Assembly (NCBI GenBank): GCA_951812925.1
Contig: OX638370.1
Span: 31,925,948 to 31,989,947 of the forward strand
Source: Calliopum simillimum
Lineage: Eukaryota > Arthropoda > Insecta > Diptera > Lauxaniidae
Direction of reading: 5' to 3'
DNA length: 64,000 bases
The notes under the pieces are model-generated. The model saw nothing but the letters and a program-made list of their open reading frames with translations, made no database searches and was not told the origin of the DNA. Numbering within the stretch: position 1 is the first letter of the stretch; every line of letters starts with the position of its first letter. Shown piece after piece: positions 10,621 to 22,362 of this stretch. Made by a program: the position numbers and the translations under genes.

Positions 10621-11520
10621 GAATTTTATATAAAATTACAGAGAATATTAAGCTTTTACTGGAAATCGAGTTTTAAATTTCATACAGTAAAAAAAGTGTA
10701 TATTTATTTCATAGCAATATTTCATATTTATAATAGCTGTGCTTTAGACGCCAGCTTATCTATGGTTGTATAAGCACATCCTGAGAAACGTTTGGGAAAA
10801 GCAACAACAAATATCTTATTAGCACTCTTATTTATCTGTGTTCAATTAAGCTTATACAAGTACTGACAAGCTGTCGTCTAAAACAATGCTAATGATATCT
10901 TATGCATTTGTATCTGTTTTGACAAAACTGTACATATAGTCTTCTGAAGTTATTGTGATGTTACATATGTAAATAAATGTAATATTTAAGTGATGATGCC
11001 AAATCAAATAATTCTTTAATAAAAAAGTAATTTTCTGTTAGTTAACCATATGGAAAATTATGTTCGTTTTATTATATAAGTAAAATTGTTTTATATTTGG
11101 CGAAGAAGTTTCTAACACGATTAAAATATATTTACAAACCCATTGGCCCTGAATAATTTTTATTCTCCCGGAGATAGCCTCCAGGGCCATAGACTCTGGG
11201 TAAGGCACTAAGAGGTGGTAGCCCTATCAGGAACGCAGCTATTTTATCATTTATTACTGGAACCCAGTGCTTCTAGAATTTATGTTTAAATTTGAGACAG
11301 ATTGACGGTTGGTTTGTTAACTTTCACTTTTCTTTGGGATGATAAATTGATTCTTCGGTTATTAGTTTCAGTGATACTCCATTCTGTCCCATTTATAAAT
11401 TAACGAAAGTTTGTGTGAAGTTAAAGTAAACGAAATTTATTAAACAAAAATATTTATAGAACAAAATGCTTAAATAAAGTAGGGAATTGCTCAGTTGTGA
11501 AGTTTTATTGCTTTGAAAAA
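10621..11520. other. Intergenic, no gene seen
   Basis: Between the plus-strand orphan gene and the minus-strand GPCR. It would include the 3' UTRs of both. A GC-richer block at 11165-11285 has no recognisable origin. Confidence 0.4.
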
Positions 11521-12267
11521 TTATGATCCCATTGAATGTCTTTTTCGCATTGTCACATTACTTTCACTTTCAATATTTCGGACATTCTTTTCACACTCAT
11601 CACTAGACATGGCAAAATTATCAAATGTAAAATCTCCCAGAGAACTTGAACGCTTCCATACCCAGTCGACATGTAAATTTTCATTCCAGCTTTGACCATC
11701 GCCGCTAGATCTGTTCATATAGCTTGGTCTTTCAATGTCTACCGTTGTAGCCTTGTGACGGAGCTCAACGCCACCGATGACGCAACCGCCGCCACCCAAT
11801 CCGATACTACTGCGACTATACTCTTCATCACCCCAACTATTAAGAGCCTTGCGTCTTGGACCTGTCACCTTTCTTGCAGGAAATGTGCCAACACTATCAC
11901 ATTCTACATCCGAATTAGTGACAATATTTCTACGACCACAAAACAAACGTTCACAACAACTTGCAATTGTTGTAAAACATAAAATTCGAAAGCATACATC
12001 TGAAGTGCCACGTAAGCATAGAAAAAATTCGGGTATAAAATATGGATTTATAATAGCATACACAATGATATTCAAGCTTAATTGTAGTGCATTCAAAAAT
12101 ATGCATATGATTTCTAAGCGTTCCATGAGATCTAAGTCAACCTTTGACATATCGCCACCGAAGAGTAGATTGACGGCACTTTTTCGTGAGGTCAAATGTG
12201 CTGGTAATTCGCCAACTAGATAAAGTGTTATAACAATGATAATTGTGGTAGTCAGTTTTCTCTGGTG
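11521..12267 (-). CDS. Class A GPCR, coding exon 3 (TM6, TM7, C-terminal tail)
   Basis: Last exon of the GPCR whose other exons are at 22859-23418 and 12675-12861. The acceptor (AG at 12269-12268, after a long pyrimidine tract) joins in phase 0 to exon 2. The exon begins with HQRKLTTTII, so the third intracellular loop leads into TM6 (TTTIIIVITLYLVGELPAH, with the conserved Pro). TM7 is LNALQLSLNIIVYAIINPYF; it lacks a canonical NPxxY and has NPYFIPEF instead. A long cytoplasmic tail follows, with a cysteine cluster (CCERLFC, possible palmitoylation) and many Ser/Thr, ending at the TAA at 11523-11521. The 497-residue product is a normal length for an insect peptide GPCR. Confidence 0.85.
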   Translation of the reverse strand, partial: HQRKLTTTIIIVITLYLVGELPAHLTSRKSAVNLLFGGDMSKVDLDLMERLEIICIFLNALQLSLNIIVYAIINPYFIPEFFLCLRGTSDVCFRILCFTTIASCCERLFCGRRNIVTNSDVECDSVGTFPARKVTGPRRKALNSWGDEEYSRSSIGLGGGGCVIGGVELRHKATTVDIERPSYMNRSSGDGQSWNENLHVDWVWKRSSSLGDFTFDNFAMSSDECEKNVRNIESESNVTMRKRHSMGS

Positions 12268-12341
12268 CTTTAATAAAAAAGAAAAAAAAAAAAAAAAAAA
12301 AAAAAATGAAAAAACTAATATTAAGATGCTAAAATAATATA

Positions 12342-12489
12342 TGGGCAATTCACAAAGTGTTGTAACATGTCGTAAAGTCGTATTGTTTTAAGTTTTCGAA
12401 CTAGTTTACATATGTTGTTGCTAGCCTTCAAGTTTAAAATTAAACAACAATACGTCTGTACATCATGTTACAACACTGTGAATTGTCCA
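12342..12489. repeat. MITE family B, copy 2
   Basis: Same ends as the element at 7459-7646 (TGGGCAATTCACAAAGTG / complement CACTGTGAATTGTCCA). It sits in the intron between GPCR exons 2 and 3, about 75 bp from the exon 3 acceptor. Flanking bases are AT-rich (ATAT on both sides), so the duplication length is uncertain. Confidence 0.7.
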
Positions 12490-12674
12490 TATTAGTGCTT
12501 TTTTTTTTTGATTGACTTTATTATTGTTTTTTAACGCTTGCTGAATCACTTAGATAGGAATCTTTTATATAATTTGATAATATGAATCGCTTTTAATTTA
12601 ATTTAATTTAAGAAGAATTCTTCCAAAAAATAGTTCTCTTTATGTGAAACACAAATAAAAACTCGTTTACTAAC

Positions 12675-12861
12675 CTGATATCTTTTCTTCATCGCAATTT
12701 GATCGTTTTTCTTTGCCTTATTGCATGGGCCACGACACACTTCACCCTGTTTAGTCCAACGGCGAAAAGCTACAATGATGGCAACATTTCCGATCGCCAA
12801 AAAAATAACTGGCAACACCGCAAGCACTGCAAAAGTTAACCAATTGTGAATCCTGTAGTAC
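12675..12861 (-). CDS. Class A GPCR, coding exon 2 (TM5 and third intracellular loop)
   Basis: 187 bp, bounded by an acceptor (ttgacag, AG at 12863-12862) and a donor (GTTAGT from 12674). The first base completes the Gln codon split with exon 1 (CA/G). It reads YYRIHNWLTFAVLAVLPVIF, then LAIGNVAIIVAFRRW (TM5), then a basic loop with GPCNKAKKND and MKKRYQ before TM6. Phases 2 and 0 match both neighbouring exons, which makes the gene model firm. Confidence 0.85.
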
Positions 12862-13489
12862 CTGTCAAATTAAAAAAGTGCAAAGTGGTGAAAAAAATTC
12901 AAAGTGCTTTTTTTCGTTATTTTCAGTGAATTAGTTAGTTATTTAAGTGAAAAAAAAAACTTCAAACAAGTGGAATATGAGTTTATTTAAAAATGAATAC
13001 AAAAGGTTTGTACATATTTTCAATTTATTAACAACTTCGCAATTAAAAAGCCGTCGCCCGGCAATTGAAAGAACATTTGAAATTGCATACATTCCCATGC
13101 ACATTAGGGCGGTCGTTAAATAGCCTTTTTTTGAATTTTAATGATAGATGGGCCGTAAATCGGTACACAAGTCAAAAATATGTCTCCCTAAGTTGTTCTG
13201 ATTTTCATATTGAGCGCTGATTGGCCCTTTGGTCTGGATATAGCTAGATGAATGAAATTTAATACAGATGACACTAATATTCCTAATTGGTCTAAGATGA
13301 AAAACGTGCGTTCTCCCATACAATGTTTAAAGATGCTTACATGGAAAGTAGGCGTGAATATTAACTAGTCAAGCCCATCCCATCCCGACCAGACTACGGC
13401 AGTAAGCATAATCTTTGCTAAATTGTATGCACTTAACTTTATTAGTTTGATTGCTGTCCATTAACGTTGTGACGCTCCTATTAGAGAAG

Positions 13490-14120
13490 GTAGTTCAAAC
13501 GAGCGTCATGTTTTATCACAGGGGGAGGAGCGGGCGGTTTCTTTAACCGTCACGGAACGTCGCTTAAAATAACTCATTTCTTAGAAAAAATGAAAAAAAG
13601 CTATCATTAATTCGAATTTGTTTTTTTCAGTTTTCTAAGTGCGATATTACACGAAGGGCACTTGGAGGTTGTTGGCAAGCGGTTGGTAGCACCCCTTTCC
13701 ACCGTTTGCCTACAAACTCTGAGTGTAATATCGCACAAGTAGCATTGTATGTGAAGATGAGTAGACGCATTTCTGCATCCCTGTGTTCAAATGACTTTAC
13801 TAAAACCCTTTTGCGTGTAAAAGAGGATACAGACTATTGATCAAGTTTGTCAGTTTTGCTCAAATTTGCCTTGCCTTAGTTGAGTGACAGCCAGCGGCCA
13901 TAATTGACTGACGAACATGATCGCTAGTGAGTACCCTCTTTAAGGGCAAAAAAAAAAAAAAAAAAAATGGTGATTAGGGGGACGGTTTCAATTGCCGTTA
14001 CATGACGTTTGAGCGGGTTCGGTTCGATGTCACGTTTTGTCACATTGGGGGGAGAGGTTGCCAATTTTAGCGAATCTTAGCGTCACAAAGTTTTTAGACA
14101 GCCCCCTACCGTCACATATT
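13490..14120. repeat. GC-rich block with imperfect inverted ends, MITE-like
   Basis: Within the GPCR intron. Both sides carry GTCAC/GTGAC-rich sequence (GTCATGTTTTATCACAGGGG left; GTCACGTTTTGTCACATTGG right in direct orientation) and unusual G-runs. The style resembles the element at 5315-5577. Boundaries are not fixed. Confidence 0.35.
13640..13735. repeat. Short hairpin MITE
   Basis: 96 bp with inverted ends TGCGATATTACAC / GTGTAATATCGCA and partly complementary inner arms (GGCAAGCGGTTGG against CCACCGTTTGCC). It lies inside the GC-rich block at 13490-14120. Confidence 0.6.
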
Positions 14121-16659
14121 AAATTTTTGGACAGGCCATAGATAGCGCCCTTACTGGTTTTAGGTTATTTTAGGTTTTTTAATTGCGATACCTCTCACTG
14201 CTGTTCTTTCCTTATAGTTCTTTGCATATAACTGTTTTTTTCTCTATCGGTCCCATTAGTCTATGTCTTAGTCTCTTACAACTAGTTTTTAACGTTTTTC
14301 GTCTATCTGAAGAATATTTTCCAAGCTGTAATTATCCACGGCTCGTTTGAACTCTGTTTAACTCAAAGGTCCATGCACTCCAGGTTTTTTTATCTAAAGT
14401 TATTCATGGCTATCCAAATATACAGAAAAAGTTTTTTTTTTTAAATCAGTCAAAGAGCTAATCGAATTTCCAGGTCTATAGCAATTTCGGTTATCAAATA
14501 ATCTACACATTGTTCCTGTGTCAAATAAAATGTTTGGAAAAAATTTATTCAAAAAGCTGAGTACCTATGCAGTTATTTTGCAGCCTGTTTGTAGATTCAA
14601 AAATAGTACTTTGGAAAATTCTAGCTGATCGCGATAACAATATATCAGGCCTGTTCCGTATTACGTGTGGTTTCAATGACTTTTCATTTCGGAAGATATT
14701 TGATGAAAATGGTGAGTCCCACGATAAAAAGTATTAGAATCTCTTTTGTAGAGGACAACAAGCTGTACAAATAATATCGATTTCTAGTTACAAAAACAGT
14801 TTTTTTTCACTTTTTTTAACTTTGTAAGTTAGGAGAAAAAGAAAGATATCGACATAGTTTGAATTAGATCTTAAAGAAAATAATTAGAGATTTCAATTAC
14901 TTTATCAGATCTTACGAGTGAGCGATGAGCTATAGTTTTTTTTTGACAAAAAGTGTACACTAAAAAAATTCACATTTTTTTTTCAAAAAGCAGCTTTTAC
15001 AAAATCTGATATTAGTGCAGGCATATTAGGTATTCATTTCTAATTTTGTTGAACATGCACCGATTTTGATCCGACAGGGCTCATTTTGTTCGCAATAAAA
15101 TTTAAAACAAAACCAACACATTAGTTTTTTCCGGCCTTTCCCCAAAATTTCTTTAGTCCCCCGTGAACCCTCAAAATCGGATAAATTCAATAAATCTGTT
15201 CTAAAATGCTCATAAATGGAAAGTTATGCTATTCACGGGGTTCTCTAGATTGCTGAATCCAAATATGTTGTTGGAAAATAAAAAAACTCAAAATGGCGCC
15301 CGGAAAACTGCGTACATACCCATTTTAAGCACCACAAATGGGAAAAAATCGTTACAGGGGGTTTTAGCATAGAAGTCTTGTTACATTGAATGAATTTATG
15401 CGGTCGGTGTGGGATATTGTTTTTTATACTATAAAAAGTAAAGTTTACCAAAAATTTTTTTGTGTTTTTGTTTTGTTTATTATTTAAGCAATAACTATAA
15501 AAAGTTAATACAACTCAAAATTAAAAATATTTGTAACATTTTGCAAACCATTTTTTCTAAACTAATTTGAGGTCGCTGAACACGAAAAACCCAATTATTT
15601 TTTTTTCCTTGCGGCCGTTCCTGAGTTATTCGTTAATTTATATTTTCGAGGTTATAGCTTCATATACATCAATATATTTCTATGACGCCAAGCTCGATCA
15701 ATTTTATTTTTCCACGCTGACAAAGAGTGATTAATGGCGCTTCTAACAAGTATCAATGATTATGTTTCGAACAAAACTGACTGAGTTATAGCAAAAAATG
15801 GTTTGAAATTTCACAAATTTTTGAAATTTTTCACATCAACTTCAAATGAAACATTTGTTTTTTGTCATATAATTTTTTTTAATACTTATTTTTTAGTAGT
15901 TTTATTAAATGGCGCATATAATTGCAAACATTTTAAGCCTATATTGAGCAAAATCAAATGAAATTTCCAAAAGATATTAAGGTTTTAGTGCAATAAGGAA
16001 GATGTGAGAATTTTCGAAATGTTCGGCCTGAGTCAACAGATCCAATTTTTCAGCCTCCAGATAGGACACCCTACACTTATTGAACACTTTTAAGATGTTT
16101 TAAGTAACTTCTAATCATTCTCTGTAGAAGAACATTGCGGATTGTATCAAAAATATTAATTTTTGAAAGAAATCGAAATTTCCCTATTGCACTAAAACCC
16201 TAATATCTTTTGGAAATTTCATTCGATTTTGCTCAACATAGGCTTAAAATGTTTGCAATTATATGCGCCATTTAATAAAATTGCTAAAAAATAAGTATTA
16301 AAAAAAATTATATGCCAAAAACCAAATGTTTCATTTGAAGTAGATGTGAAAAATTTCAAAAATTTTTAAAATTTCAAACTTTTTTTTGCTATAACTCAGT
16401 CAATTTTGTTCAAAACATAATCATTGGTATACTTGTTAGAAGCGCCATTAATCACTCTTTGTCAACGTGAAAAAAAAAAAAAATTGATCGAGCTTGGCGT
16501 CATAGAAATATATTGATATATATGAAGCTATAACCTCGAAAATATAAATTAACGAATAACTCGGGAACGGCCCACAGTGGTCTAGAATGCTATTCTAGCT
16601 GGTCATAACTCTTTTCTGGTTATTTTTTATAAAAAAAAATATCAGTTTCTATGTTTTGG

Positions 16660-17295
16660 GGGTCGCTGACTCTAAATCTGAAAACGATTTTTTAAAAATC
16701 AAAATGGCGGATCCAACATGGCGGACAATTTTCTTAAAAATTATTTGCATCATGACAAAATTGTGATTAAGGGGGTTTTTGAGGATGCTGATTTCGAATT
16801 CGGCATCATATTTTTTGTAAACAAAATGGCGGATCCAAAATGGCGGACAATTTTCTAAAAACTTGATTATATCACGACAAAATTGAGGCTAGAGGGGTTT
16901 TTGAAGTCGCTGATTACGAATTCGGTATCATCTTTTTTGTAAACAAAATGGCGGATCCAAAATGGCGGACAACTTTCTAAAAAGTTGATTATATCACGAC
17001 CAAATTGTGGCTAAAGAGGTTTTTGAGGTAGCTGATTACGAATTCGGTATCATCTTTTTTGTAAACAAAATGGCGGATCCAAAATGGCGGACAATTTTCT
17101 AAAAAATTTATTATATCACGACAAAATTGTGGTTAAAGGAGTTTTTGAGGTCGCTGATTACGAATTCGGTATCATCTTTTTTGTAAACAAAATGGCGGAT
17201 CCAAAATGGCGGACAATTTTCTAAAAAGTTGATTATATTACGACAAAATTGTGGCTAAACAGGTTTTTGAGGTCGCTGATTACGAATTCGGTAAT
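16660..17295 (+). repeat. Tandem array, ~122-bp unit, inside the Transib-like element
   Basis: About five units, each containing aaaatggcggatccaaaa, tggcggacaattttctaaaa, atatcacgacaaaattgtgg and ggtcgctgattacgaattcg. The first unit is diverged; the later ones are nearly identical. Confidence 0.8.
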
Positions 17296-17374
17296 AACAA
17301 AATCACTGCCGAATTGAAAAAACTCGCTCGTTTTTTGATTGAAAGACAAAGTAATTGCCTACTTAACATGATTT

Positions 17375-17810
17375 AACGTAAATAGGTATTTGTTACTGAT
17401 AATATCTCAGACATAAGACATAATTTTTGTACTTGAAATATTCGCGAAGTTATAGCAATTTAAAATGTTGGTCCCTTATGGAGGCAGGCATGTCCTTGAC
17501 GCAAAAACGCCCATTTTCACCAAATGACTTAATACTATCAATACTAACTCAGATATTAAATATTATTGTTGTATCTGAAATATTCACAAAGTTATGGCGA
17601 TTTCAAGATTTTGGTTATATAGGAGGTGGGCATGCCCTTAACCCGATCACGTTCAATTTCACAAAGTGGCCTAATGCTATCTATACTAACTCAGATATTT
17701 AATATTATTTTTGTACTTGAAATATTTACGAAGTTATAGTGATTTTAAATTTTTGGTTATATAGGAGGCGGGCGTGTCCTTGACCCGAACACGCCAATTT
17801 TCAACAAATA
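17375..17810 (+). repeat. Tandem array, ~155-bp unit, inside the Transib-like element
   Basis: About three units marked by gtacttgaaatatt, ggttatataggagg, gggcatgcc/gggcgtgtcc and ctaactcagatatt. An open frame across this array is a by-product of the repeat period, not a gene. Confidence 0.75.
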
Positions 17811-19699
17811 AATAGATGCTGCTAATACTATATCAGAAATAGAATTTTATTGTTTTACCTCAAACACTTTGGTTGTTATTAGTTTTACGAAACTGGAGCG
17901 TTGCAAGAATACAGAAAAGTCGCTGAAGAAAAACTCACCGTAGTCCATGAAGGGGAGTGATGGGGGAATCAGATAAATCCGTAGAACCTTCAAAAAACCT
18001 GATATTACACACTTAAATGATTAAGCCGTTGCAACTCCATGAAACATATTAGTTATAGTCCAAAGAGTGCAAAATTCGTAAATTTGCGAAATGAAATTAG
18101 AGATTTTTTGTGATGATCCGGATATCCTTTTTATATTAAAAACACTAACTTCTAAGTATGCAAATCTTCAGCAAATAGATCAAATTATTCTCAAAATAAG
18201 TTTCATGAGGTAAGACCACTTAGTTTAAAAGATACACTCATTTAAACTTTCACATATTTTAAGAGATTTTTGGAAAAAATTACTATTTTCTGAATTCATC
18301 AAGTTTAAGTCGCGAAAACTTAGAAATGGTATTATTTCTTGGTATTCTGGTACTTGAAATGTGTTATCTAGATATTTAACTTTAAATTTGTGCAAAAAAA
18401 ATATAACTTTTAATACACAAATTTTCGGAGTTATGACCGGCTAGCGCTCTCTTATAGACCACTGTGCGGCCGCAAGGAAAAAAAAAAAAATAATTGGGTT
18501 TTTCGTGTTCAGCGACCTCAAATTAGTTTCGAAAAAATGGTTTGCAAAATGTTACAAATATTTTTAATTTTGAGTTGTATTAACTTTTTATAGTTATTGC
18601 TTAAATAATAAACAAATCAAAAACACAAAAAAATTTTTGGTAAACTTTACTTTTTATAGTATAAAAAACAATATCCCACAATATCCAACATCATATTTGG
18701 GTTCAGCAATCTAGAGAACCCCGTGAATAGCATAACTTTCCATTTATGAGCATTTTAGAACAGATTTATTGAATTTATCCGATTTTGAGGGTTCACGGGG
18801 GACTAAAGAAATTTTGGGGAAACGCCGGAATAAACTAATGTGTTGGTTTTGTTCTAAATTTTATTACAAACAAAATGAGCCCTGTCGGATCAAAATCGGT
18901 GCATGTTCAACAAAATTAGAAATGAATACCTGTTTTTACATAATTTGCCTGCACTATATACAAAAATTTACTTTTCTTGTTTTGCTTGTTAGTTATGTTC
19001 TAAATATACGTCAAAAATTCATTTTTTTGAAAAAAGTTACGAAAAAATTCTTAAAAACACAATATCTCGTTAACGCGATCAGCTAGAAGTACCATTTTTG
19101 AATCTATAAACTGCGTTCTCAGTTTTTTTAGATAATTTTTGTCAAACCTTTTATTTGGTATAGAAACGATGTGAAGACCATTTGATAATCGAAATTCTGC
19201 CTGGAAATTCGATTAGCTCTTTGACTAATTTCAAAAAAAGAATTTTCTGTATATTTGGACCTCAGTGAAAAACTTTGCATAGAAAAACCTGGAATGCAAG
19301 GACCTTTGGTTTAAACAGAGACTAAGACAAAGACTAATGGGATCGATAGAGAAAATACTCTAATATGAAAAACCAGTAAGGGTTCTATCTATGGCCTGCC
19401 CAAAAATTTGGTATCCTTCAACCCCCAATTATTCGTTGATCGATTTAAAAAAAAACTTTTTCTGTACATTTGGACCTTAGTGAATAATTTTGCAAAAAAA
19501 ACCTGGAGTGCAAGGGCCTTTTGGGAAGAACAGAGCTCAAACGAGCTGTGTGTCGTATACATATCGCAAATACTATTTGTGAATCATGTGATCGTCTACA
19601 ATAGTGATCATCTTACGATCGTTTTTCGATTAAACAGTTTTCTTCTTCTAATCAATGAGTCATGAAAAAACACAAGACGAGTAATACAGTTTACGGAGA

Positions 19700-19870
19700 A
19701 TGCGATTTTCTAGAAATACTTGGGGTTTCTATTATACATTACACCCAGGGTATATTCATTTTGTGCTTCCGTTTGTGACGCGAAGAAGGAGGCGTGGCAC
19801 CGCTCATACAAACAAACTTTTTAAAACTCTGCTGTGTAGGATATTTCATTTTTGGCTAGGCCAAAAGGCA
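19700..19870 (+). repeat. Dispersed repeat fragment, 'gtatattcattttg' family, copy 1
   Basis: Shares ggtatattca.tttgt.cttccgtttgt, agaaggaggcgtg and gcgtggcacc with the longer copy at 26695-27320. Non-coding here; the parent element is not identified. Confidence 0.5.
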
Positions 19871-20104
19871 AACATTCTTTTTTAAAGGAAAAAGAAAAAT
19901 TTTGGTTCGTATGCTTATGTTGCTCCTTGAATTCTTGCTTATATAGGATTTGATGTTGAGCGAATGCTTTGGTAATGAAAAAACTATGGATTGCCTCTCG
20001 TAAAAAATTGTATGAAAAAGTAATTTCTCTGAATAATCCCCCGTGTAAAAAAAAAATTAAACCCATGCTGCACCGTGTAAAACAGCTAGTGCAAAAAACT
20101 TCTT

Positions 20105-20160
20105 TGGAATAAAATTCACTTGGAAGTATTTTGGAATAAAATTCACTTGGAAGTATTTTG
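20105..20160 (+). repeat. 28-bp unit repeated twice
   Basis: The unit tggaataaaattcacttgg followed by aagtatttt occurs twice in perfect tandem. Likely a recent slippage or duplication. Confidence 0.8.
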
Positions 20161-20482
20161 CAGAATATTCTTATTTTCTTGGGCTAAAAAGTAAAGTACA
20201 TTATCATCATGATATTTGTAGTCAGACATGAATTTGTTTTGAGCAAAAGTTGTAAATTAAATTATTTCCTGTAAACTTAATTTTGCCAACTTTTGACCGA
20301 TCAACTGTACTCATGAAACAAAGTGTATAGCGGTAAAATATTGTAAATCATAATTATGAAATTTAATCTTGAATATGATTGTTGCTGGAAATATTTGGTG
20401 AATAAAGTGTTAAAGTAGTGTTTTTCGATGCAAAATTTTATGATAGCTGAAAAGTTTGACAGTTTTTTTGGGGATGTTTCTT

Positions 20483-20993
20483 CAGACGTTATCTTTCAGT
20501 TCGCAATGTAGCATTGTGCTTTATTTACTTACTTGAAAAATTAACAAGTATTTTTAGGAGGAATTCAACGCTCACACGCTATAGCTTGTGCTCCTCCAAA
20601 TGTCCATGAACGATTGTTTGTATGGCGGTCATGCTAACGCCTAAGCATGCCTCGATTTCTCGATAAGTCATATACTTAAGTGAAATAGTTTTCGCACAGC
20701 ATCGAGCTTTTCTACCACAACAGGCGTTCTTAACGACCTTCGCGTGGGTCATCTTTAAGTGAAGTCCATACGTGCTTGGACTTTTGTCCACTCACAAACT
20801 CTAATTTTGGATGGTGCTTCGTCGCCAAAGCTCTTTTTTAAGCGATCGGTACACCCTTGTTAAGATAAACCTAATCGAAAATCGTAAAAAATCAAAACAT
20901 GAAAATTTCCACGAGTGATTTCCATTTTTTCATTGAATTGAACTTATCAAGTGAATAAAACATGTAACATAGCGAACTGAAAGATGACGCCTG
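20483..20993 (-). mobile_element. Mariner remnant with N-terminal transposase fragment
   Basis: Inverted ends CAGACGTTATCTTTCAGTTC and the complement of GAACTGAAAGATGACGCCTG. Inside, minus strand ~20791-20579, is a helix-turn-helix fragment (YMTYREIEACLGVSMTAIQT, then IVHGHLEEHKL), typical of mariner transposase DNA-binding domains. The catalytic part is missing. This is a ~510 bp internal deletion product in the GPCR intron. Confidence 0.7.
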
Positions 20994-21225
20994 CAGTAAC
21001 TTACCTTAAAAAATGCCAAACTATACAACTGTCATAAAAATTGGCATCGGCAAACACTATATGCTCGAAACTTTTCGATCATCCTATGGATCATGTAAAT
21101 GTGTAAATTTTTACCATAAATGCCACTTACTTCACTAATAAATTGAAACATTTCAGCATTAAGGGCAAACTTAAGTAGTTTAATATTCACTTAAGCAGTT
21201 CAAGTGATGCCAATTTTATTAATTA

Positions 21226-22085
21226 CACAGGTTTACAAAAAAAAAAAAAAAAAAAAAATATCATGGCGTTTTGACCAGGCTATGTGTTTTCTAGGGATTT
21301 CCACGTCCTGAATCCAAATACCAGGTCCGTTTTTTCTAGAACGTCTGAGAAAAAAGATTTCAAGGTCATATGGAGGTCAAAATGAGGTTCATGTATCGTT
21401 TAGTGATAAATTCGCTAAAATTCTGAAACTAATTTTTAATCATTGAGCTCTTAGGTCTTAAAAAGAATATTAAAAAGGGTAGCTCGGACCTAGTTTCGGA
21501 GATATAGCCATAGGAAGATCAGAATAGATATCTTCTGTGAAAACCGCTATAAGTTGGGAACCTCTGGATGGATTTGGAAAATATTGGTGTTATATGAAAG
21601 GTATTTTGTTGTTGTTGTTTATTTGTTGTTGTAATTGAAAAATTTCAAAAATTTCAAAAAAGCTCATATCTCGAAAACTATGAATCCAATTGAAAATATG
21701 CCTGAAACATTTTTATAGGCTGTCAAAATACCTTTCATATGACACCAATATTTTACAAATCCATCCAGGGGTTGCCAACTTATAGCGGTTTTCATAGAAG
21801 ATATATCCGGATCTTCCGATGACTATATCTCCGAAACTAAGTCCGAGATACCCTTTTTGATCACATATTCTTTGAAAGGACTAAAAACTCAATGATAAAT
21901 AATTAGTTTCAGAATTTTAGCAAATTTATCACTAAACGACACATGACCTCCATATGACCTTGAAATATTTTTTCTTAGACGTTACGGAAAAAAACGGACC
22001 TGGGATTCGGATTCAGGACGTCAAAGTCCCTAGGAACACATAGTCTGGTCAAAACGCCGTGACATTTTTTTTTTGTGAACCTGTG
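21226..22085. mobile_element. Long-TIR element with CACAGG ends (PIF/Harbinger-like), 860 bp
   Basis: Nearly the whole element is an inverted repeat. Ends are CACAGGTTTACAAAA / TTTTGTGAACCTGTG, with TTA on both sides (21223-21225 and 22086-22088). Arms share GGTCCGTTTTTTCTAGA-type and CTCCATATGACCTTGA-type blocks. A 3-bp TWA duplication is typical of PIF/Harbinger; no transposase is present, so the assignment is tentative. Confidence 0.65.
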
Positions 22086-22362
22086 TTATTTAAGTAAAGT
22101 GGTATATTTAACATATACGTAATTCATTTGAACTGTCAGATACTGTTAGTAGTTTTAACACTAACATAAATAAACTGTCAATTTACACCACCAATTTAGC
22201 CAATCTATTTAAGTCATATTTTATGAATTGATTTTGGTGATCTTGCCATTCGTAAAAACAATTCCAAAAATTTCAAAAATCTGTTTCAAAATGCAAAAAC
22301 ACTAATTTCAGGCTAATGTATGGTGTAATTTTTTTTTTTTTAATGTTATCGTACAGCGATAA

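Larger units (their letters stand above)
16573..18466. mobile_element. Transib-like non-autonomous element (1894 bp) with RSS-like CACAGTG ends
   Basis: Inverted ends CACAGTGGTCTA / TAGACCACTGTG, with similarity continuing inward (GGTCATAACTC on both sides). Flanked by a 5-bp duplication CGGCC (16568-16572 and 18467-18471). The opposite arm of the surrounding palindrome holds the uninterrupted site (GGCCG at 15613-15617), which proves insertion. The known Transib hallmarks are 5-bp GC-rich target duplications and ends starting CAC(A/T)(A/G)TG, like the RAG recombination heptamer CACAGTG. No transposase frame is present. The inside is mostly two tandem arrays. Assignment rests on ends and duplication only. 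Confidence 0.75.
14121..19409. repeat. Giant palindrome (long inverted repeat) in the GPCR intron
   Basis: The left arm starts AAATTTTTGGACAGGCCATAG at 14121; the right arm ends with the near complement at 19390-19409. Examples along the arms: 15722-15752 (AGTGATTAATGGCGCTTCTAAC) is matched inverted at 16436-16458, and 15236-15260 is matched inverted at 18695-18725. The centre is near 16,080. Without the 1.9 kb Transib-like insert at 16573-18466 and its target duplication, the structure would be ~3.4 kb with arms of roughly 1.6-1.9 kb. The outer right arm lacks ~85 bp present on the left and is followed by a partial extra copy (19,420-19,545). No transposase is visible. Confidence 0.8.

Noticed and set aside
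11692..12223. Plus-strand open frames opposite GPCR exon 3
   Set aside because: They are shadows of the minus-strand coding exon, which has clear TM segments and splice sites.
17427..17702. 91-codon plus-strand open frame
   Set aside because: It lies within the ~155-bp tandem array; its internal sequence repeats with the array period.
18769..19086. 105-codon plus-strand open frame
   Set aside because: Part of the right arm of the giant palindrome, with no protein similarity recognised.
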